The notes beneath the pieces were generated by a model that was not told the origin of the DNA, searched no databases, and was given only the letters and a program-made list of their open reading frames with translations. From assembly GCA_019703815.1 (NCBI GenBank), contig AP023052.1:1178001-1242000 (forward strand): a DNA stretch of 64,000 nucleotides, written 5' to 3'. The number at the start of each line of letters is the position of its first letter. Position 1 is the first letter of the stretch. Positions 18,630-27,770 of the stretch are shown in pieces. A program made the position numbers and the translations under genes. The DNA comes from Thaumasiovibrio occultus (lineage in GTDB: Bacteria; Pseudomonadota; Gammaproteobacteria; Enterobacterales; Vibrionaceae).

Positions 18630-19763
18630 ATGCAAGCAAATGAATTGAAAACTCCGTTTTTCATGATTGATGAAGCCAAGCTCATCGAAAACCTCGAAAA
18701 AGCCAAAAAACTAAAAGAGCTGTCTGGCGTGAAGCTCGTACTGGCGCTGAAATGTTTCTCAACCTGGGGCGTGTTTGACATCATCAAGCCGTACCTCGAT
18801 GGCACCACCAGTAGTGGCCCGTTTGAAGTTCGTCTTGGTTACGAAACCTTTGGCGGTGAAACGCACGCTTACAGCGTAGGGTACAGCGAAGATGACGTGC
18901 GTGAAGTGGCAGACATCTGTGACAAGATGATCTTTAACTCACAATCACAGCTAGCTGCTTACCGTCACCTTGTTGAAGGCAAAGCGCAATTGGGTCTGCG
19001 TTTGAACCCCGGCGTTAGCTGCGCGGGTCAAGACTTGGCGAACCCGGCGCGTCAGTTCTCACGCTTAGGCGTGCAGGCGGACCACATCGACCCAGCGGTG
19101 TTTGATAGCCTAAATGGCGCGATGTTCCACATGAATTGTGAAAACAAGTCAGTGGATTCACTTATCGCGCTACTTGACCACATCTCCGCGCAATTTGGTG
19201 AGCATCTGAACAAGCTAGAGTGGGTGAGCCTGGGTGGCGGGATCTTCTTTACGTGGCCGGGATACGAGCTTGAGCGTTTGGCAGCAGCGCTAAAAGCGTT
19301 TGGTGAGCGTCACGGTGTGCAACTTTACCTTGAGCCGGGTGAAGCGATCATCACTAAAACCACTGATCTTGTGGTGACTGTGGTTGATTTGGTCGAGAAC
19401 GGCATGAAAACTGCGATTGTGGATTCAGCAACTGAAGCGCACCGCCTTGATACGCTGATCTACAATGAGCCTGCATCGATTCTGGAAGCGTCTGAGAATG
19501 GCGAACACGAGTACGTGATTGGCAGCTGTTCCTGTTTGGCAGGTGATCAGTTCTGTGTGGCTAAGTTCGACGAGCCATTGCAAATCGGTCAACGTCTGCA
19601 TGTGATGGACAGCGCAGGTTATACGATGGTGAAACTGAACTGGTTTAACGGCCTTCGTATGCCATCTATTTACTGCCAACGCCAAGACGGCAAGATTGAG
19701 AAGCTGAACGAGTTCGATTACAGCGATTTCAAACGTTCACTATCACAATGGTCAGTAAGCTAA
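18630..19763 (+). CDS. nspC: carboxynorspermidine decarboxylase NspC
   Basis: A fold-type III (alanine-racemase-like) PLP decarboxylase, 377 residues from ATG 18630. An upstream in-frame start at 18567 would add 21 residues overlapping the hairpin region and is not preferred; 377 fits the Vibrio NspC length as I recall it. It removes CO2 from carboxynorspermidine to make norspermidine. K41 in LALKCFS is the PLP lysine. [15 protein letters not shown] and GSCSCLAGD (the catalytic-cysteine loop) are visible. Last gene of the norspermidine operon. Norspermidine is the main triamine of vibrios and affects biofilm formation. Confidence 0.93.
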   Translation: MQANELKTPFFMIDEAKLIENLEKAKKLKELSGVKLVLALKCFSTWGVFDIIKPYLDGTTSSGPFEVRLGYETFGGETHAYSVGYSEDDVREVADICDKMIFNSQSQLAAYRHLVEGKAQLGLRLNPGVSCAGQDLANPARQFSRLGVQADHIDPAVFDSLNGAMFHMNCENKSVDSLIALLDHISAQFGEHLNKLEWVSLGGGIFFTWPGYELERLAAALKAFGERHGVQLYLEPGEAIITKTTDLVVTVVDLVENGMKTAIVDSATEAHRLDTLIYNEPASILEASENGEHEYVIGSCSCLAGDQFCVAKFDEPLQIGQRLHVMDSAGYTMVKLNWFNGLRMPSIYCQRQDGKIEKLNEFDYSDFKRSLSQWSVS

Positions 19764-20037
19764 TTACTGCCTAGTATGAGCGTTGAAGCATTTTGAGTGT
19801 TGATATAACACGCAGTGTATTCACGTTTATTTGACGTAGCGTTCAGTAGAGTAGGCACTGCATTGGCGGTGCCTGTTTTTTATGGGCATAGCACTCGCTT
19901 TTTCTGCACTAGTAGCATTGATAGAGGTGTAAGTAGCGAATGCCAGAGTGAAATTCCGCGATGCACTCTCTTTTTAGTTGACCACTACAGGTTTGTATGG
20001 AAACTATGAAGACATTAATGAGTAGAGGGAGAACGGT
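19764..20037. other. intergenic region after nspC
   Basis: About 270 bp with no gene supported. A 64-codon frame (19815-20009) has neither a ribosome site nor protein-like composition. Confidence 0.4.
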
Positions 20038-20310
20038 GTGAGTAATTGGGAAGTTATTTGGGATCTAATGAAAGAGTGGAAGAAAACCTCGGCCACGATC
20101 CTTGTTGTTGTGTTAGCGTTTACTAGCTTAGTTGTCTATCGCGCACCTGATTATTTCCATGGTTGGAAGGTTCAGTACGAACTGGATAAAGAAACCAAAG
20201 TAAGACTGTTAACTGGCCAATGTGTGGTTAACGTAGGTAAGACCGAAACCCCTGATTGGGTTAACTGTGAGCGCTTGTACGGCGCGGCAGGTCAAGATAT
20301 CGAGCAGTAA
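20038..20310 (+). CDS. small single-pass membrane protein
   Basis: A 90-residue protein not recognised. GTG start with GAGGGAGAA immediately upstream. The N-terminal 17 residues are cytoplasmic and Trp/Lys-rich. One helix (SATILVVVLAFTSLVVY, about 18-34) follows, then a periplasmic tail with two cysteines (C61 and C72) that could form a disulfide. It stands alone after the norspermidine operon. Confidence 0.6.
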   Translation: MSNWEVIWDLMKEWKKTSATILVVVLAFTSLVVYRAPDYFHGWKVQYELDKETKVRLLTGQCVVNVGKTETPDWVNCERLYGAAGQDIEQ

Positions 20311-20468
20311 TCGCTCTGATCCTTCCAGACACGCTCAACCTTGTGTCTGGAAGTGATATTTCCATCCAAATGCTTGGTCCTCAAGCGAGTAAAAATCCTT
20401 ATCTGATCTACCGGCGTTTATTCACGCTATCTGTTTTTGTCTATCAATCTTAAGAAGGATGTTTCAGG

Positions 20469-21095
20469 CTAGTGCAGGGTATCTGCTGGCGGCTCATCGT
20501 TAGTGGCGTCTTCGTCTTCCCACGTACCATCGAGCTTGGTGAGATCTACGCGGTCGAAATGCAGCAAACAATCGTTTTGCATAAAATACAAACTACCGGT
20601 AAAGGTAATGTCGTGACCGACAGAAGGGTAGAGCACTAAGCGGATAGTGGTGGCGCGGTTCTCACCGAAGAACACATTGGCGATCACCAATCCTTCGGTT
20701 TCCACCAGTTCATGGCCTTGGCTGGTGTAGTACTGTAACTCGTCTTCGCCGTCTTCTGATGGCAGAGTGCGGATCAAGGTAATGTTGTCGGGGGCGAAGA
20801 TCTCAAGGATCAGCTCAGTGTTGCTGCCTTCAAAGCCGACCCACGCGCCAACTAAGGCATTAGAAATTACTTTCTGGCGCTCTACCTTCAACGCATCAAT
20901 TGCATCGCTGTATTGCTCGGGTAGCAGGCCGGCTTCCACTGCGATAGTCATGATGTTGATATAGTTGATGTAGTAAAAGTGATGCGTCGTTTCGTACTCG
21001 TTGATGTCCCGCAAAATGAACTCAGAAGCTTCTGGGTGCTCCTGTGCAATTTGATTGAGCAGATGTTCAAAAAGCACGGTATTGATTTGTTGCAT
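20469..21095 (-). CDS. hypothetical cytoplasmic protein
   Basis: A 208-residue acidic protein not recognised. The start at 21095 (MQQINTVLF) is preferred over an upstream frame extension because the extension has no domain character and GGAG lies 10 nt upstream. The N-terminal half is helical (FEHLLNQIAQEHPEASEFIL). The C-terminal half is a beta-rich domain with repeated short strands (TLIRTLPSEDGEDELQYYTS). There is no signal peptide or membrane helix. A stem-loop lies about 160 bp upstream. Confidence 0.65.
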   Translation of the reverse strand: MQQINTVLFEHLLNQIAQEHPEASEFILRDINEYETTHHFYYINYINIMTIAVEAGLLPEQYSDAIDALKVERQKVISNALVGAWVGFEGSNTELILEIFAPDNITLIRTLPSEDGEDELQYYTSQGHELVETEGLVIANVFFGENRATTIRLVLYPSVGHDITFTGSLYFMQNDCLLHFDRVDLTKLDGTWEDEDATNDEPPADTLH

Positions 21096-21251
21096 TATTA
21101 CGGGGCTCCGACGCACTGATAGACAGTTGAAAAAAGTACCGCCTGTAAATAACCACAGGCAGCAGGGCTTTTCCAAAGTAATGAGTAATATGTGCGATAT
21201 AACTCGCAATGATTTTGGCTTGTGATCACACTTTTTAGCACCGAGATCGCT

Positions 21252-21291
21252 CACTTCGGGGTCTCAGCCGCACGGCTGAGGAGGGGAAGTG
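21252..21291. other. extended stem-loop, possible RNA element
   Basis: CACTTC pairs with GAAGTG. Inside, after a purine-rich internal loop (GGGGT facing GAGGG), CTCAGCCG pairs perfectly with CGGCTGAG across a 2-nt loop. It sits in about 490 bp of sequence without a supported gene. It has no U-tract on either strand. Confidence 0.5.
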
Positions 21292-21583
21292 CGACAAAAA
21301 GACCAATAGATCAGCAAAGAAAACGCAGCGGGAACTCGGCGACGTTCAGTTGAACGCGGTGTTGAACCGAGGGTGAATCGAGTAGGGAGTGCTTTGCGAT
21401 GTTGTTTGCCAAGGGCAATGCGAAGCAAGATGCCCGTAGAAATTCCATCGGTTTACAACGGAAAAATCCGCCGTTCAAAGAGAGATATAAACCAGGTGAA
21501 AGTTTTTTTAAGATTTTGTGTTGAATAAAAAATGAACAGCCTCTACCTTTTTTATCATGGCTAATACACAAGAGGTTGTAAGC

Positions 21584-21805
21584 ATGAAGAAGATGAGCTC
21601 ATCATATCGTCTCCAGATCATTCGAGAGGTTGCCCAGCGTCGTAAAACGGTTCAATCGGTAGACGAAATGACGATCCACATACAACAACTTCTTGATAGC
21701 CAACGAAACAGTAGCTTGCCCCAGTCGACGGTATTTGAAGATGCGCATTACGATCAAAACGCCGGTGGTTGGGTAAGTGATTTATGGGGAAATGACAGTA
21801 AGTAG
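21584..21805 (+). CDS. small hypothetical protein
   Basis: A 73-residue protein from ATG 21584. AGAGG sits about 8 nt upstream; an in-frame ATG nine codons earlier overlaps that site and is less likely. Basic, helix-forming N-terminus (SSSYRLQIIREVAQRRKTVQ) and a polar C-terminus ending WVSDLWGND. It is followed at once by a strong terminator. Function unknown. Confidence 0.65.
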   Translation: MKKMSSSYRLQIIREVAQRRKTVQSVDEMTIHIQQLLDSQRNSSLPQSTVFEDAHYDQNAGGWVSDLWGNDSK

Positions 21806-21828
21806 CGCCGAGTTATGTGAACGAGATG

Positions 21829-21854
21829 AAAGCCAGTATTAACTGGCTTTTTTT
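21829..21854 (+). terminator. rho-independent terminator
   Basis: AAAGCCAGT and ACTGGCTTT form a 9-bp stem with a 4-nt loop, ending in seven T. Confidence 0.9.
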
Positions 21855-22024
21855 GTGGCTAAATGTTGGCCTAAATTGTAGTTCACGAAGGCAAAAATTG
21901 TCTAACAACAGCCGATTGTGTATGCAAAACTAGCATTTTGGCGATAATGCACGCAAACGCGCTGAAGGTTGGTTATTTATGCTTTACAGCATCGGCCGCT
22001 CACAGTATTATTCGCCGCACTTAC

Positions 22025-22115
22025 GGAGAGATGGCTGAGTGGTTGAAAGCACCGGTCTTGAAAACCGGCGTACGTTAATAGCGTACCTAGGGTTCAAATC
22101 CCTATCTCTCCGCCA
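22025..22115 (+). tRNA. tRNA-Ser (TGA)
   Basis: A 91-nt class II tRNA with a long variable arm (CGTACG-TTAATA-GCGTAC region), anticodon TGA in CTTGAAA, acceptor GGAGAGA paired with TCTCTCC, and encoded CCA. Confidence 0.96.
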
Positions 22116-22155
22116 CATTCTAGAAATCGGGTTCAACCGGGTTTCATACAGAATT

Positions 22156-22232
22156 GGAGCGGTAGTTCAGTTGGTTAGAATACCGGCCTGTCACGCCGGG
22201 GGTCGCGGGTTCGAGTCCCGTCCGCTCCGCCA
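22156..22232 (+). tRNA. tRNA-Asp (GTC)
   Basis: A 77-nt cloverleaf with anticodon GTC in CTGTCAC, acceptor GGAGCGG and encoded CCA. It lies 40 bp after tRNA-Ser and is probably co-transcribed with it. Confidence 0.96.
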
Positions 22233-22240
22233 ACACAACG

Positions 22241-22271
22241 AAGCCTCAGCAGAAATGCTGGGGCTTTTTTG
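22241..22271 (+). terminator. rho-independent terminator of tRNA-Ser/Asp unit
   Basis: AAGCCTCAGCA, loop GAAA, TGCTGGGGCTT, then six T in all. Confidence 0.88.
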
Positions 22272-22453
22272 TATTTGGCGTTTGCAGTGCAGGATGTTTG
22301 ATAACACTAAAGTACAGCCATTGTCTTCGACATCGCCTCATGCTGCAGCCATCTTCGCCTCCCTAAACTTTGACCAAAACCTGACCGAGGATTGCCTGTC
22401 TTCAGACTTATCAGTGCCAAACTGATACACAGAGGTCTAAGTAAGGAGGCAAT

Positions 22454-23008
22454 ATGTGGTTAGCTATCGTCGCTACTTTGTTTGGAATACTCGTCACCGT
22501 TGAGCATGTGAAGAAACATAACGGGACTTATTACACGTCTTTTCCGAGAGGCTTAGTGTGGGCACTGCTGTTCACTGGTTTTCTGCTGGTCAACCAATGG
22601 GGGGTGGATCTGTTTGCTTTAGACAGGCGAGGGATCCCGTACCTTGAATTGTGGTGGGTTTGTGGCCCGTTGGGGTTAGTGGTGCTCATGTTGCTCGCGC
22701 TAGAGTTAACGGTAGTCGGCGTTGTGTTTCGGCGCCTGAGCGGTGCTAGCCGTCGTATTTTCCAATTCCCCCTCGATGTGAAAGATCCTGCCGCCGGGGT
22801 ACGCGTTGTCAAACCCGTGTTTAAATTGACCCTCTCTGGTGTGATTTTTGCGCTTTGTGGGGCGGCTAACGTCTACATCGGCCACGAGTTGTTGATCAAA
22901 AACGGCGCTGAGTTTAGCTGGGCATTACTCGCGCTGGCGTTCGTGCTGTTTGGTATCGCGTATCGCGAAAGCGGCACGGTGCGCCTAGAAGATAAAATAT
23001 CTCGTTGA
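22454..23008 (+). CDS. hypothetical multi-pass membrane protein
   Basis: A 184-residue inner-membrane protein with an excellent ribosome site (AAGGAGG before ATG). Hydrophobic segments lie near residues 1-16, 34-50, 70-92, 123-141 and 153-171. Between the third and fourth is a basic cytoplasmic loop (RRLSGASRRIFQFP). No family is recognised. A hairpin terminator follows within 20 bp, so it is monocistronic. Confidence 0.65.
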   Translation: MWLAIVATLFGILVTVEHVKKHNGTYYTSFPRGLVWALLFTGFLLVNQWGVDLFALDRRGIPYLELWWVCGPLGLVVLMLLALELTVVGVVFRRLSGASRRIFQFPLDVKDPAAGVRVVKPVFKLTLSGVIFALCGAANVYIGHELLIKNGAEFSWALLALAFVLFGIAYRESGTVRLEDKISR

Positions 23009-23027
23009 ACAAAAGTCCAATATAACT

Positions 23028-23054
23028 AAAGCAGCTTGTCGCTCAGGCTGCTTT
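23028..23054 (+). terminator. probable terminator
   Basis: AAAGCAGC paired with GCTGCTTT around an 11-nt loop, 20 bp after the membrane-protein stop. The T-tract is short. Confidence 0.6.
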
Positions 23055-23233
23055 GACCGCGTTTCGTCACTTTTCAGGTTACTCTTTACGTCGCTATTCA
23101 CGCCCTCGCTGGTTTTCGTGAGGTAAACGACAATCTTGTCATTAAGATCCGCGCTATTGGCAATAGCCTTTGCTTTCTCGACCTCAATAATTTTATGCTC
23201 AAACGGGGGTTGTATCGCTAACAAGGAGGTCTA

Positions 23234-23482
23234 GTGAAAAAGATAATCAGTGTATTAGGCGTAAGTATTTTATTGTCAGGGTGTTCAACCGTGGTCTGCA
23301 ATGCCGATAAGAATATCGATAACAAAGTCTATTGCGGGATAGAATTAGCCAACGAGGCATGGGCAATTATGCCAACCGGACCGTTCGATATTCCGTTGTC
23401 GATTGTCGCTGATACCCTGATGTTGCCTTACACCATTCCCGCGACAATGTTGGCTTCGGACGAAGACGATGCACCACGCTAG
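23234..23482 (+). CDS. YceK/YidQ-family small lipoprotein
   Basis: An 82-residue lipoprotein with GTG start after AAGGAGG. Signal and lipobox LLSGC put the lipidated cysteine at about residue 17. The C-terminal PFDIPLSIVADTLMLPYTIPA is the hallmark of the YceK/YidQ family of small enterobacterial and vibrio outer-membrane lipoproteins, whose role is unknown. Monocistronic by appearance, about 100 bp before the HAD phosphatase. Confidence 0.85.
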   Translation: MKKIISVLGVSILLSGCSTVVCNADKNIDNKVYCGIELANEAWAIMPTGPFDIPLSIVADTLMLPYTIPATMLASDEDDAPR

Positions 23483-23581
23483 ACGAGTGATGTTCTCGGA
23501 GTAAACGCACCAAAAATGAGCGATATCGCTAGTGTGTTGTTGCTGTCGGTGTTACGTTGACCCCCGCTGCGGGAGGACACC

Positions 23582-24187
23582 TTGAATATTGCTCTGTTTG
23601 ATTTTGATGGCACCATTACGAATGCCGATATGTTTACTCAGTTTCTGAATTTTTCAGCCACCAAGCGCCGCTCGCCCTTCGCCAAGTTGGCGCTGTCTCC
23701 GTTTTATCTGCTGTATAAATTAGGCGTGATCCCCGCGCCAACAATGCGCCCGATTGCCAGTTATGTTGCGTTTTGGGGGCGTGAGGCGAGTGATGTCGCC
23801 GCGTTAGGTGAGCAATATGCCCAACACGTTGTGCCACGCTTTTTGCGCCAAGAGGCGCTTGAGCAGCTTGATTGGCACAAACAAAATGGCGATCAAATCG
23901 TGATTGTCTCGGCCTCACTTGATGTCTATTTAAAGCCTTGGTGCGCGCAACACGGTTTTGCCCTTGTCTGCAGCGAGCTTAACGTCCATCAAGGAAAATT
24001 CACCGGGCGATATCGTGATGGCGATTGCAGCAGCGAAGATAAGCCTCGATTGATCCGCACGCAATTCGACTTAAGCCAGTTTGATAAAATCTATGCCTAC
24101 GGTGATACTCGCGAAGATCACGCCATGTTGAATTTGGCCGACGAGGCGTATTTAAATTGGCTGCCGTACGCCAAGAATAGCGGGTAA
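23582..24187 (+). CDS. HAD-superfamily IB phosphatase (SerB-like)
   Basis: A 201-residue hydrolase. Motif I FDFDGTIT (residues 6-13) holds the nucleophile aspartate. Motif II is IVSASLD, K148 or a nearby lysine serves as motif III, and motif IV is YGDTREDHAML. The helical cap between 20 and 85 is of the subfamily IB type, shared with phosphoserine phosphatases and lysophosphatidate/PGP phosphatase-like proteins. TTG start with GGGAGG 6 nt upstream. The substrate cannot be read from sequence. Confidence 0.85.
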   Translation: MNIALFDFDGTITNADMFTQFLNFSATKRRSPFAKLALSPFYLLYKLGVIPAPTMRPIASYVAFWGREASDVAALGEQYAQHVVPRFLRQEALEQLDWHKQNGDQIVIVSASLDVYLKPWCAQHGFALVCSELNVHQGKFTGRYRDGDCSSEDKPRLIRTQFDLSQFDKIYAYGDTREDHAMLNLADEAYLNWLPYAKNSG

Positions 24188-24247
24188 CGTACATTTCGCC
24201 TTTCTCTGATCCTAGATTTTGTGCCATTGCGATGTTATCGCACGGCG

Positions 24248-24799
24248 CTAGGAAGCCTCATTCTCCGCCGCCTTTTCGACGCTTTTTCCAACCGCAAACA
24301 AGGTCATGCCGTTCGTAATTAAGCGAATGCCTACCAGTGTGCCTAACGCCCAGACGCCAGAGACTGGGTACTGATTCCAAATCATCGCGCCGAGCAATAC
24401 TGAGATGATCCCGGTACACATTATCCAGCCCCAACCCGCTGACGGGCGCGCTTGTAAAGCAGCAAAGATTTCAAATAGGCCAGATAACACAAAATAGCCC
24501 GCCAACACCAAGGTCAATGTTTCTAATGCCGCCACGGGGTGAGCTAGCACGACGCCGCCGACGATCAGGTAAAGCACCGCCACGCCCAACAACCAAATCA
24601 CACTGCTTGCGCTTTTTGCGCCAAATACCAGAGCAAGCTGCGCCAAGCCGCCGATCAGCATAAAGAGACCGAGCACGACAGTGATCGATAATCCCGCCGC
24701 GAGTGGCGAGATGATCGCGATGATCCCCGCGATAAACATCACAATCCCGATCCACTTCGCGCGCTTGGCGTTTTGCTTGATGATGCTGACGAAATTCAT
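24248..24799 (-). CDS. HdeD/DUF308-family membrane protein
   Basis: A 183-residue inner-membrane protein with six hydrophobic helices in three repeated pairs, the layout of HdeD (DUF308). The start at 24799 is fixed by GGGAGGA 4 nt upstream; the upstream frame extension is not used. HdeD takes part in acid resistance at high cell density in E. coli, but most DUF308 proteins outside enterobacteria have no tested role, so a stress function here is only a suggestion. Confidence 0.85.
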   Translation of the reverse strand: MNFVSIIKQNAKRAKWIGIVMFIAGIIAIISPLAAGLSITVVLGLFMLIGGLAQLALVFGAKSASSVIWLLGVAVLYLIVGGVVLAHPVAALETLTLVLAGYFVLSGLFEIFAALQARPSAGWGWIMCTGIISVLLGAMIWNQYPVSGVWALGTLVGIRLITNGMTLFAVGKSVEKAAENEAS

Positions 24800-25168
24800 A
24801 AATCCTCCCAGATAGCGCATAGGCAACACGGTTAAAAATCGCGACGTTGACACAACATACCGGCATGGCGGCGCTGTGATGATGCTTCGTGCCTTCAAGC
24901 CTAGATGATGAGCTTGTCGGTAGTGTGACTTTTGGCGGTGTGTCTTTCTATTCAGAATGGAAGAGGCGAGCTACAGCTGGAACGCGTTGCTGATGTGGCG
25001 TGCTAGTACGCATTGTTTTTGCGCTGTACTTTCACGGCTCTGGGCTTCATCACCAGCGAGGCGAGCACCACGTAATGAGACTTTTTATTAACTAGGGGCA
25101 TAGTAATCACGGTTATTTGATTTCGCGCAATAGTTTTACTGCCAGTCATATTAAAATATAACCTAAAT
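24800..25168. other. divergent intergenic region left of feo
   Basis: About 370 bp between divergent genes with no supported frame. TTGATTTCGCGCAA near 25117-25131 is a weak match to an FNR site (two mismatches), of interest only because the gene to the right imports ferrous iron. Confidence 0.35.
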
Positions 25169-25187
25169 GTTAATTGTTATCATTAAC
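25169..25187. promoter_or_regulatory. putative Fur box upstream of feoA
   Basis: A 19-bp near-palindrome matching 14 of 19 positions of the classical Fur consensus, by hand count. It lies about 205-225 bp before the feoA ATG. Iron repression of the operon is inferred. Confidence 0.6.
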
Positions 25188-25391
25188 AGTGATAGTAGAA
25201 ATGTAGATATTGACAGTGAGAAAAAGGTGCAGGGTAACACTGCCTTTTGTCGCGCTTGTCGAGCACGCAGTACCGCCAATCGATGTATGGCGCAAGTGAA
25301 CGAAATAGGGATGTGATTCGTTATCTCAGTTATCACCGGCGAGGTCCGCTGACTTCACTCCCGCTTATATTTGCATAGGAATTTCACACTC

Positions 25392-25649
25392 ATGTTCTGG
25401 TTCGGAAAAAAGAAGAAAGATCAAAATCAGGCCAAAACCCTTTTTGGCGCGGCATTGAACATCGAGCACAAAATCAAAAGCATTTCTCAAAGCGATCAAA
25501 ACGTGGCGCGTTTTCTTAGCACACTCGGTTGTTTTGAAGGTGAGTCTATAACAATTATTTCAATTCTATCAGACACCTACGTAGTAAACATTAAAGATGC
25601 ACGCTATAGCATCGACGCTGATTTAGCAAAAACCATTGTTCTGCATTAA
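25392..25649 (+). CDS. feoA: FeoA-family ferrous iron transport accessory protein
   Basis: An 85-residue protein from ATG 25392, with AGGA 11 nt upstream; a TTG seven codons earlier overlaps that site. The C-terminal two thirds form an SH3-like FeoA domain (FLSTLGCFEGESITIISILSDTYVVNIKDARYSIDADLAKTIVL). The N-terminal 30 residues are an unusual Lys/Gln-rich tail (FWFGKKKKDQNQ). FeoA helps FeoB at the cytoplasmic face. It starts 110 bp before feoB. Confidence 0.88.
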   Translation: MFWFGKKKKDQNQAKTLFGAALNIEHKIKSISQSDQNVARFLSTLGCFEGESITIISILSDTYVVNIKDARYSIDADLAKTIVLH

Positions 25650-25758
25650 TTACGAATTCTAGAAATAGTGCACTCTTAGGCTACTGGGCGCGGTGTGTTG
25701 ATAGATCTTTTCTGATACCCGCCCACTGCGTGGTCTACGCACCCAAGGAGACAACATT

Positions 25759-27762
25759 TTGAAAATTACACTAGCAGGTAACCCCAATAGCGGTAAAACA
25801 ACACTGTTTAACGCGCTGACGGGCCGACTGGAGCGTGTCGGTAACTGGGCCGGCGTTACGATTAGTAAAAAAGAAGCCCCGCTAAAGAAAGATCTTCTTG
25901 GCGAACTGGGTGATGTGAATGTGGTGGATTTGCCGGGTGCTTACTCGATGTCACCGTTCACTCTGGAAGAATCGATCACGCGTGATTACGTGAAAAGCGA
26001 AAATCCAGATGTGATCCTTAACGTCGTTGACGGTACCAATTTAAATCGCAGCCTCTTTTTTACTACTCAACTTCTTGAGTTGGGCATTCCCGTTGTGGTT
26101 GCGCTGAACAAAAGCGATTTAAACAAGAGCCGTGAATCATCAATCGATACTGCGCAACTGAGCGCGCAGTTGGGCTGCCCAGTGGTTGAAATTGCCGCGC
26201 TAGATAACAGCAGTGAAGAGCTAAAAGCGCTGCTTGCACAGGCTGCGGCAGTGAAGGGGCAAGCGCAATCTGCGCAGTTCACTCAACAACTGACTGACGC
26301 GAAAAGCGTGGAAGAAATTCGCGCGTTTGATGCTGAGCGCTTCGAGTTTGTAAAACAGCTGGTGGCGAAAATTGAAAGCCGCAAAGTAAGCAGCTCGCAA
26401 ACCACCATCCACGATAAGGTCGACAAAGTGTTGGCGCACAAGTGGTTCGGTTTACCTATCTTCGCGTTGGTGATGTGGAGCGTTTTCTCTATTTCACAAA
26501 CCCATATCGGTCCATTGTTTGCCGATACGCTGGTAGGTTGGATTGATGGCTTCTACGCAACAGTTGAAGGGGCAATGGGGGATGACGTATCGCCACTGCT
26601 AAGTGCATTGCTACTTGATGGCATCATTGGCGGTGTGGGCGCGGTGGTTGGCTTCTTGCCATTGATCATGGTGCTGTTCTTCTTGCTTGCCTTGCTAGAA
26701 GACAGTGGTTACATGGCGCGCGTTGCGATCATCATGGACCGTTTCTTCAAGAAAGTCGGTCTGTCAGGTAAGTCTATCATTCCGATGATCATCGGTACCG
26801 GTTGTGCTATCCCAGGTATTATGGCAACCCGTACGATTCAAAATGAAAGACAACGTCGTACCACTGCGATGCTAACGCCGTTTATGCCGTGTGGCGCCAA
26901 ACTGCCAGTAATTGCACTTTTTGCGGGTGTGTTCTTCCAAGACGCCGCTTGGGTGGGGACGAGCATGTACTTCGCCGGTATCGCGTTGATCATCTTGGGT
27001 GCGATGCTGATCGTGCGTATTACGGGTGAAAAGAGCGCGCGTTCGTTCTTCATTCTTGAGTTGCCAGAGTACCGAATTCCAAGTGTGAAATTGGCCCTAA
27101 CCTCTACACTGTTCCGTGCGAAAGCGTTCGTGATTAAAGCGGGTACCATCATCTTGCTTTGTAACGCGGCAGTTCAAATTATGCAGACCTTTACTTGGCA
27201 GTTTGACGTAGTAGCAGAAGGTGCAGAGAGCACCAGTATTCTTGCCGGTCTTGCTTCACCGTTTGCGTTTGTGCTGATCCCACTTGGCTTTGGTGTGTGG
27301 CAATTGGCTGCAGCAGCAATCACTGGCTTTATCGCCAAAGAAAACGTGGTTGGTACGCTGGCGGTGGTTTATGGCATTACTAACTTTATCGATACCGAAG
27401 AGTTGGCGCTGGTTTCTGGTAGCAGCGATGTGGCCACCATTATGGGGCTGTCTTCTGTTGCCGCTTTGGCCTACTTGGTGTTCAACCTGTTTACTCCGCC
27501 GTGTTTTGCCGCGATTGGTGCGATGAATGCTGAGCTTGAGAACAAGAAATGGCTCATGGGCGGTATCGCACTGCAATTGGGTATTGGTTATGTTACAGCG
27601 TTTTTGACCTATCAGATCGGTACGCTGATCATGACAGGCTCATTGGGTGACGCCTTTATCTACGGTTTGGTTGTCTGCGTGGCAATGGTGGCTTTCTTGG
27701 TTAGCCTGCTACGTAAAGGTTCAATCAAAGAAGCGCAGAAGTTAGAATTCGGCTTTGAGTGA
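25759..27762 (+). CDS. feoB: ferrous iron transporter FeoB
   Basis: A 667-residue Fe(II) transporter: N-terminal G protein, then a polytopic domain with two Gate motifs. G1 is GNPNSGKT (7-14), G3 DLPG (57-60), G4 NKSD (117-120). GTGCAIPGIMATRT and MPCGAKLPV mark the Gate region. TTG start with AAGGAG 9 nt upstream. At 667 residues it is about 100 shorter than E. coli FeoB (about 770). Its G-domain wording (DLPGAYSMSPFTLEESITRDY) resembles the FeoB of anaerobes and Firmicutes more than the usual gamma-proteobacterial one. No feoC follows. Confidence 0.93.
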   Translation: MKITLAGNPNSGKTTLFNALTGRLERVGNWAGVTISKKEAPLKKDLLGELGDVNVVDLPGAYSMSPFTLEESITRDYVKSENPDVILNVVDGTNLNRSLFFTTQLLELGIPVVVALNKSDLNKSRESSIDTAQLSAQLGCPVVEIAALDNSSEELKALLAQAAAVKGQAQSAQFTQQLTDAKSVEEIRAFDAERFEFVKQLVAKIESRKVSSSQTTIHDKVDKVLAHKWFGLPIFALVMWSVFSISQTHIGPLFADTLVGWIDGFYATVEGAMGDDVSPLLSALLLDGIIGGVGAVVGFLPLIMVLFFLLALLEDSGYMARVAIIMDRFFKKVGLSGKSIIPMIIGTGCAIPGIMATRTIQNERQRRTTAMLTPFMPCGAKLPVIALFAGVFFQDAAWVGTSMYFAGIALIILGAMLIVRITGEKSARSFFILELPEYRIPSVKLALTSTLFRAKAFVIKAGTIILLCNAAVQIMQTFTWQFDVVAEGAESTSILAGLASPFAFVLIPLGFGVWQLAAAAITGFIAKENVVGTLAVVYGITNFIDTEELALVSGSSDVATIMGLSSVAALAYLVFNLFTPPCFAAIGAMNAELENKKWLMGGIALQLGIGYVTAFLTYQIGTLIMTGSLGDAFIYGLVVCVAMVAFLVSLLRKGSIKEAQKLEFGFE

Positions 27763-27770
27763 GGTTTCTC

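Noticed and set aside
21311-21571. 86-codon minus-strand frame in the 21.3-21.6 kb gap
   Set aside because: No ribosome site, and it opposes the promoter region of the 21584 gene.
22039-22425. 128-codon plus-strand frame over tRNA-Ser and tRNA-Asp
   Set aside because: It lies over two clear tRNA genes and a terminator; the protein has no natural composition.
22985-23224. 79-codon minus-strand frame left of the YceK-like gene
   Set aside because: TTG start without a ribosome site, and it runs through a plus-strand terminator into the membrane-protein gene.
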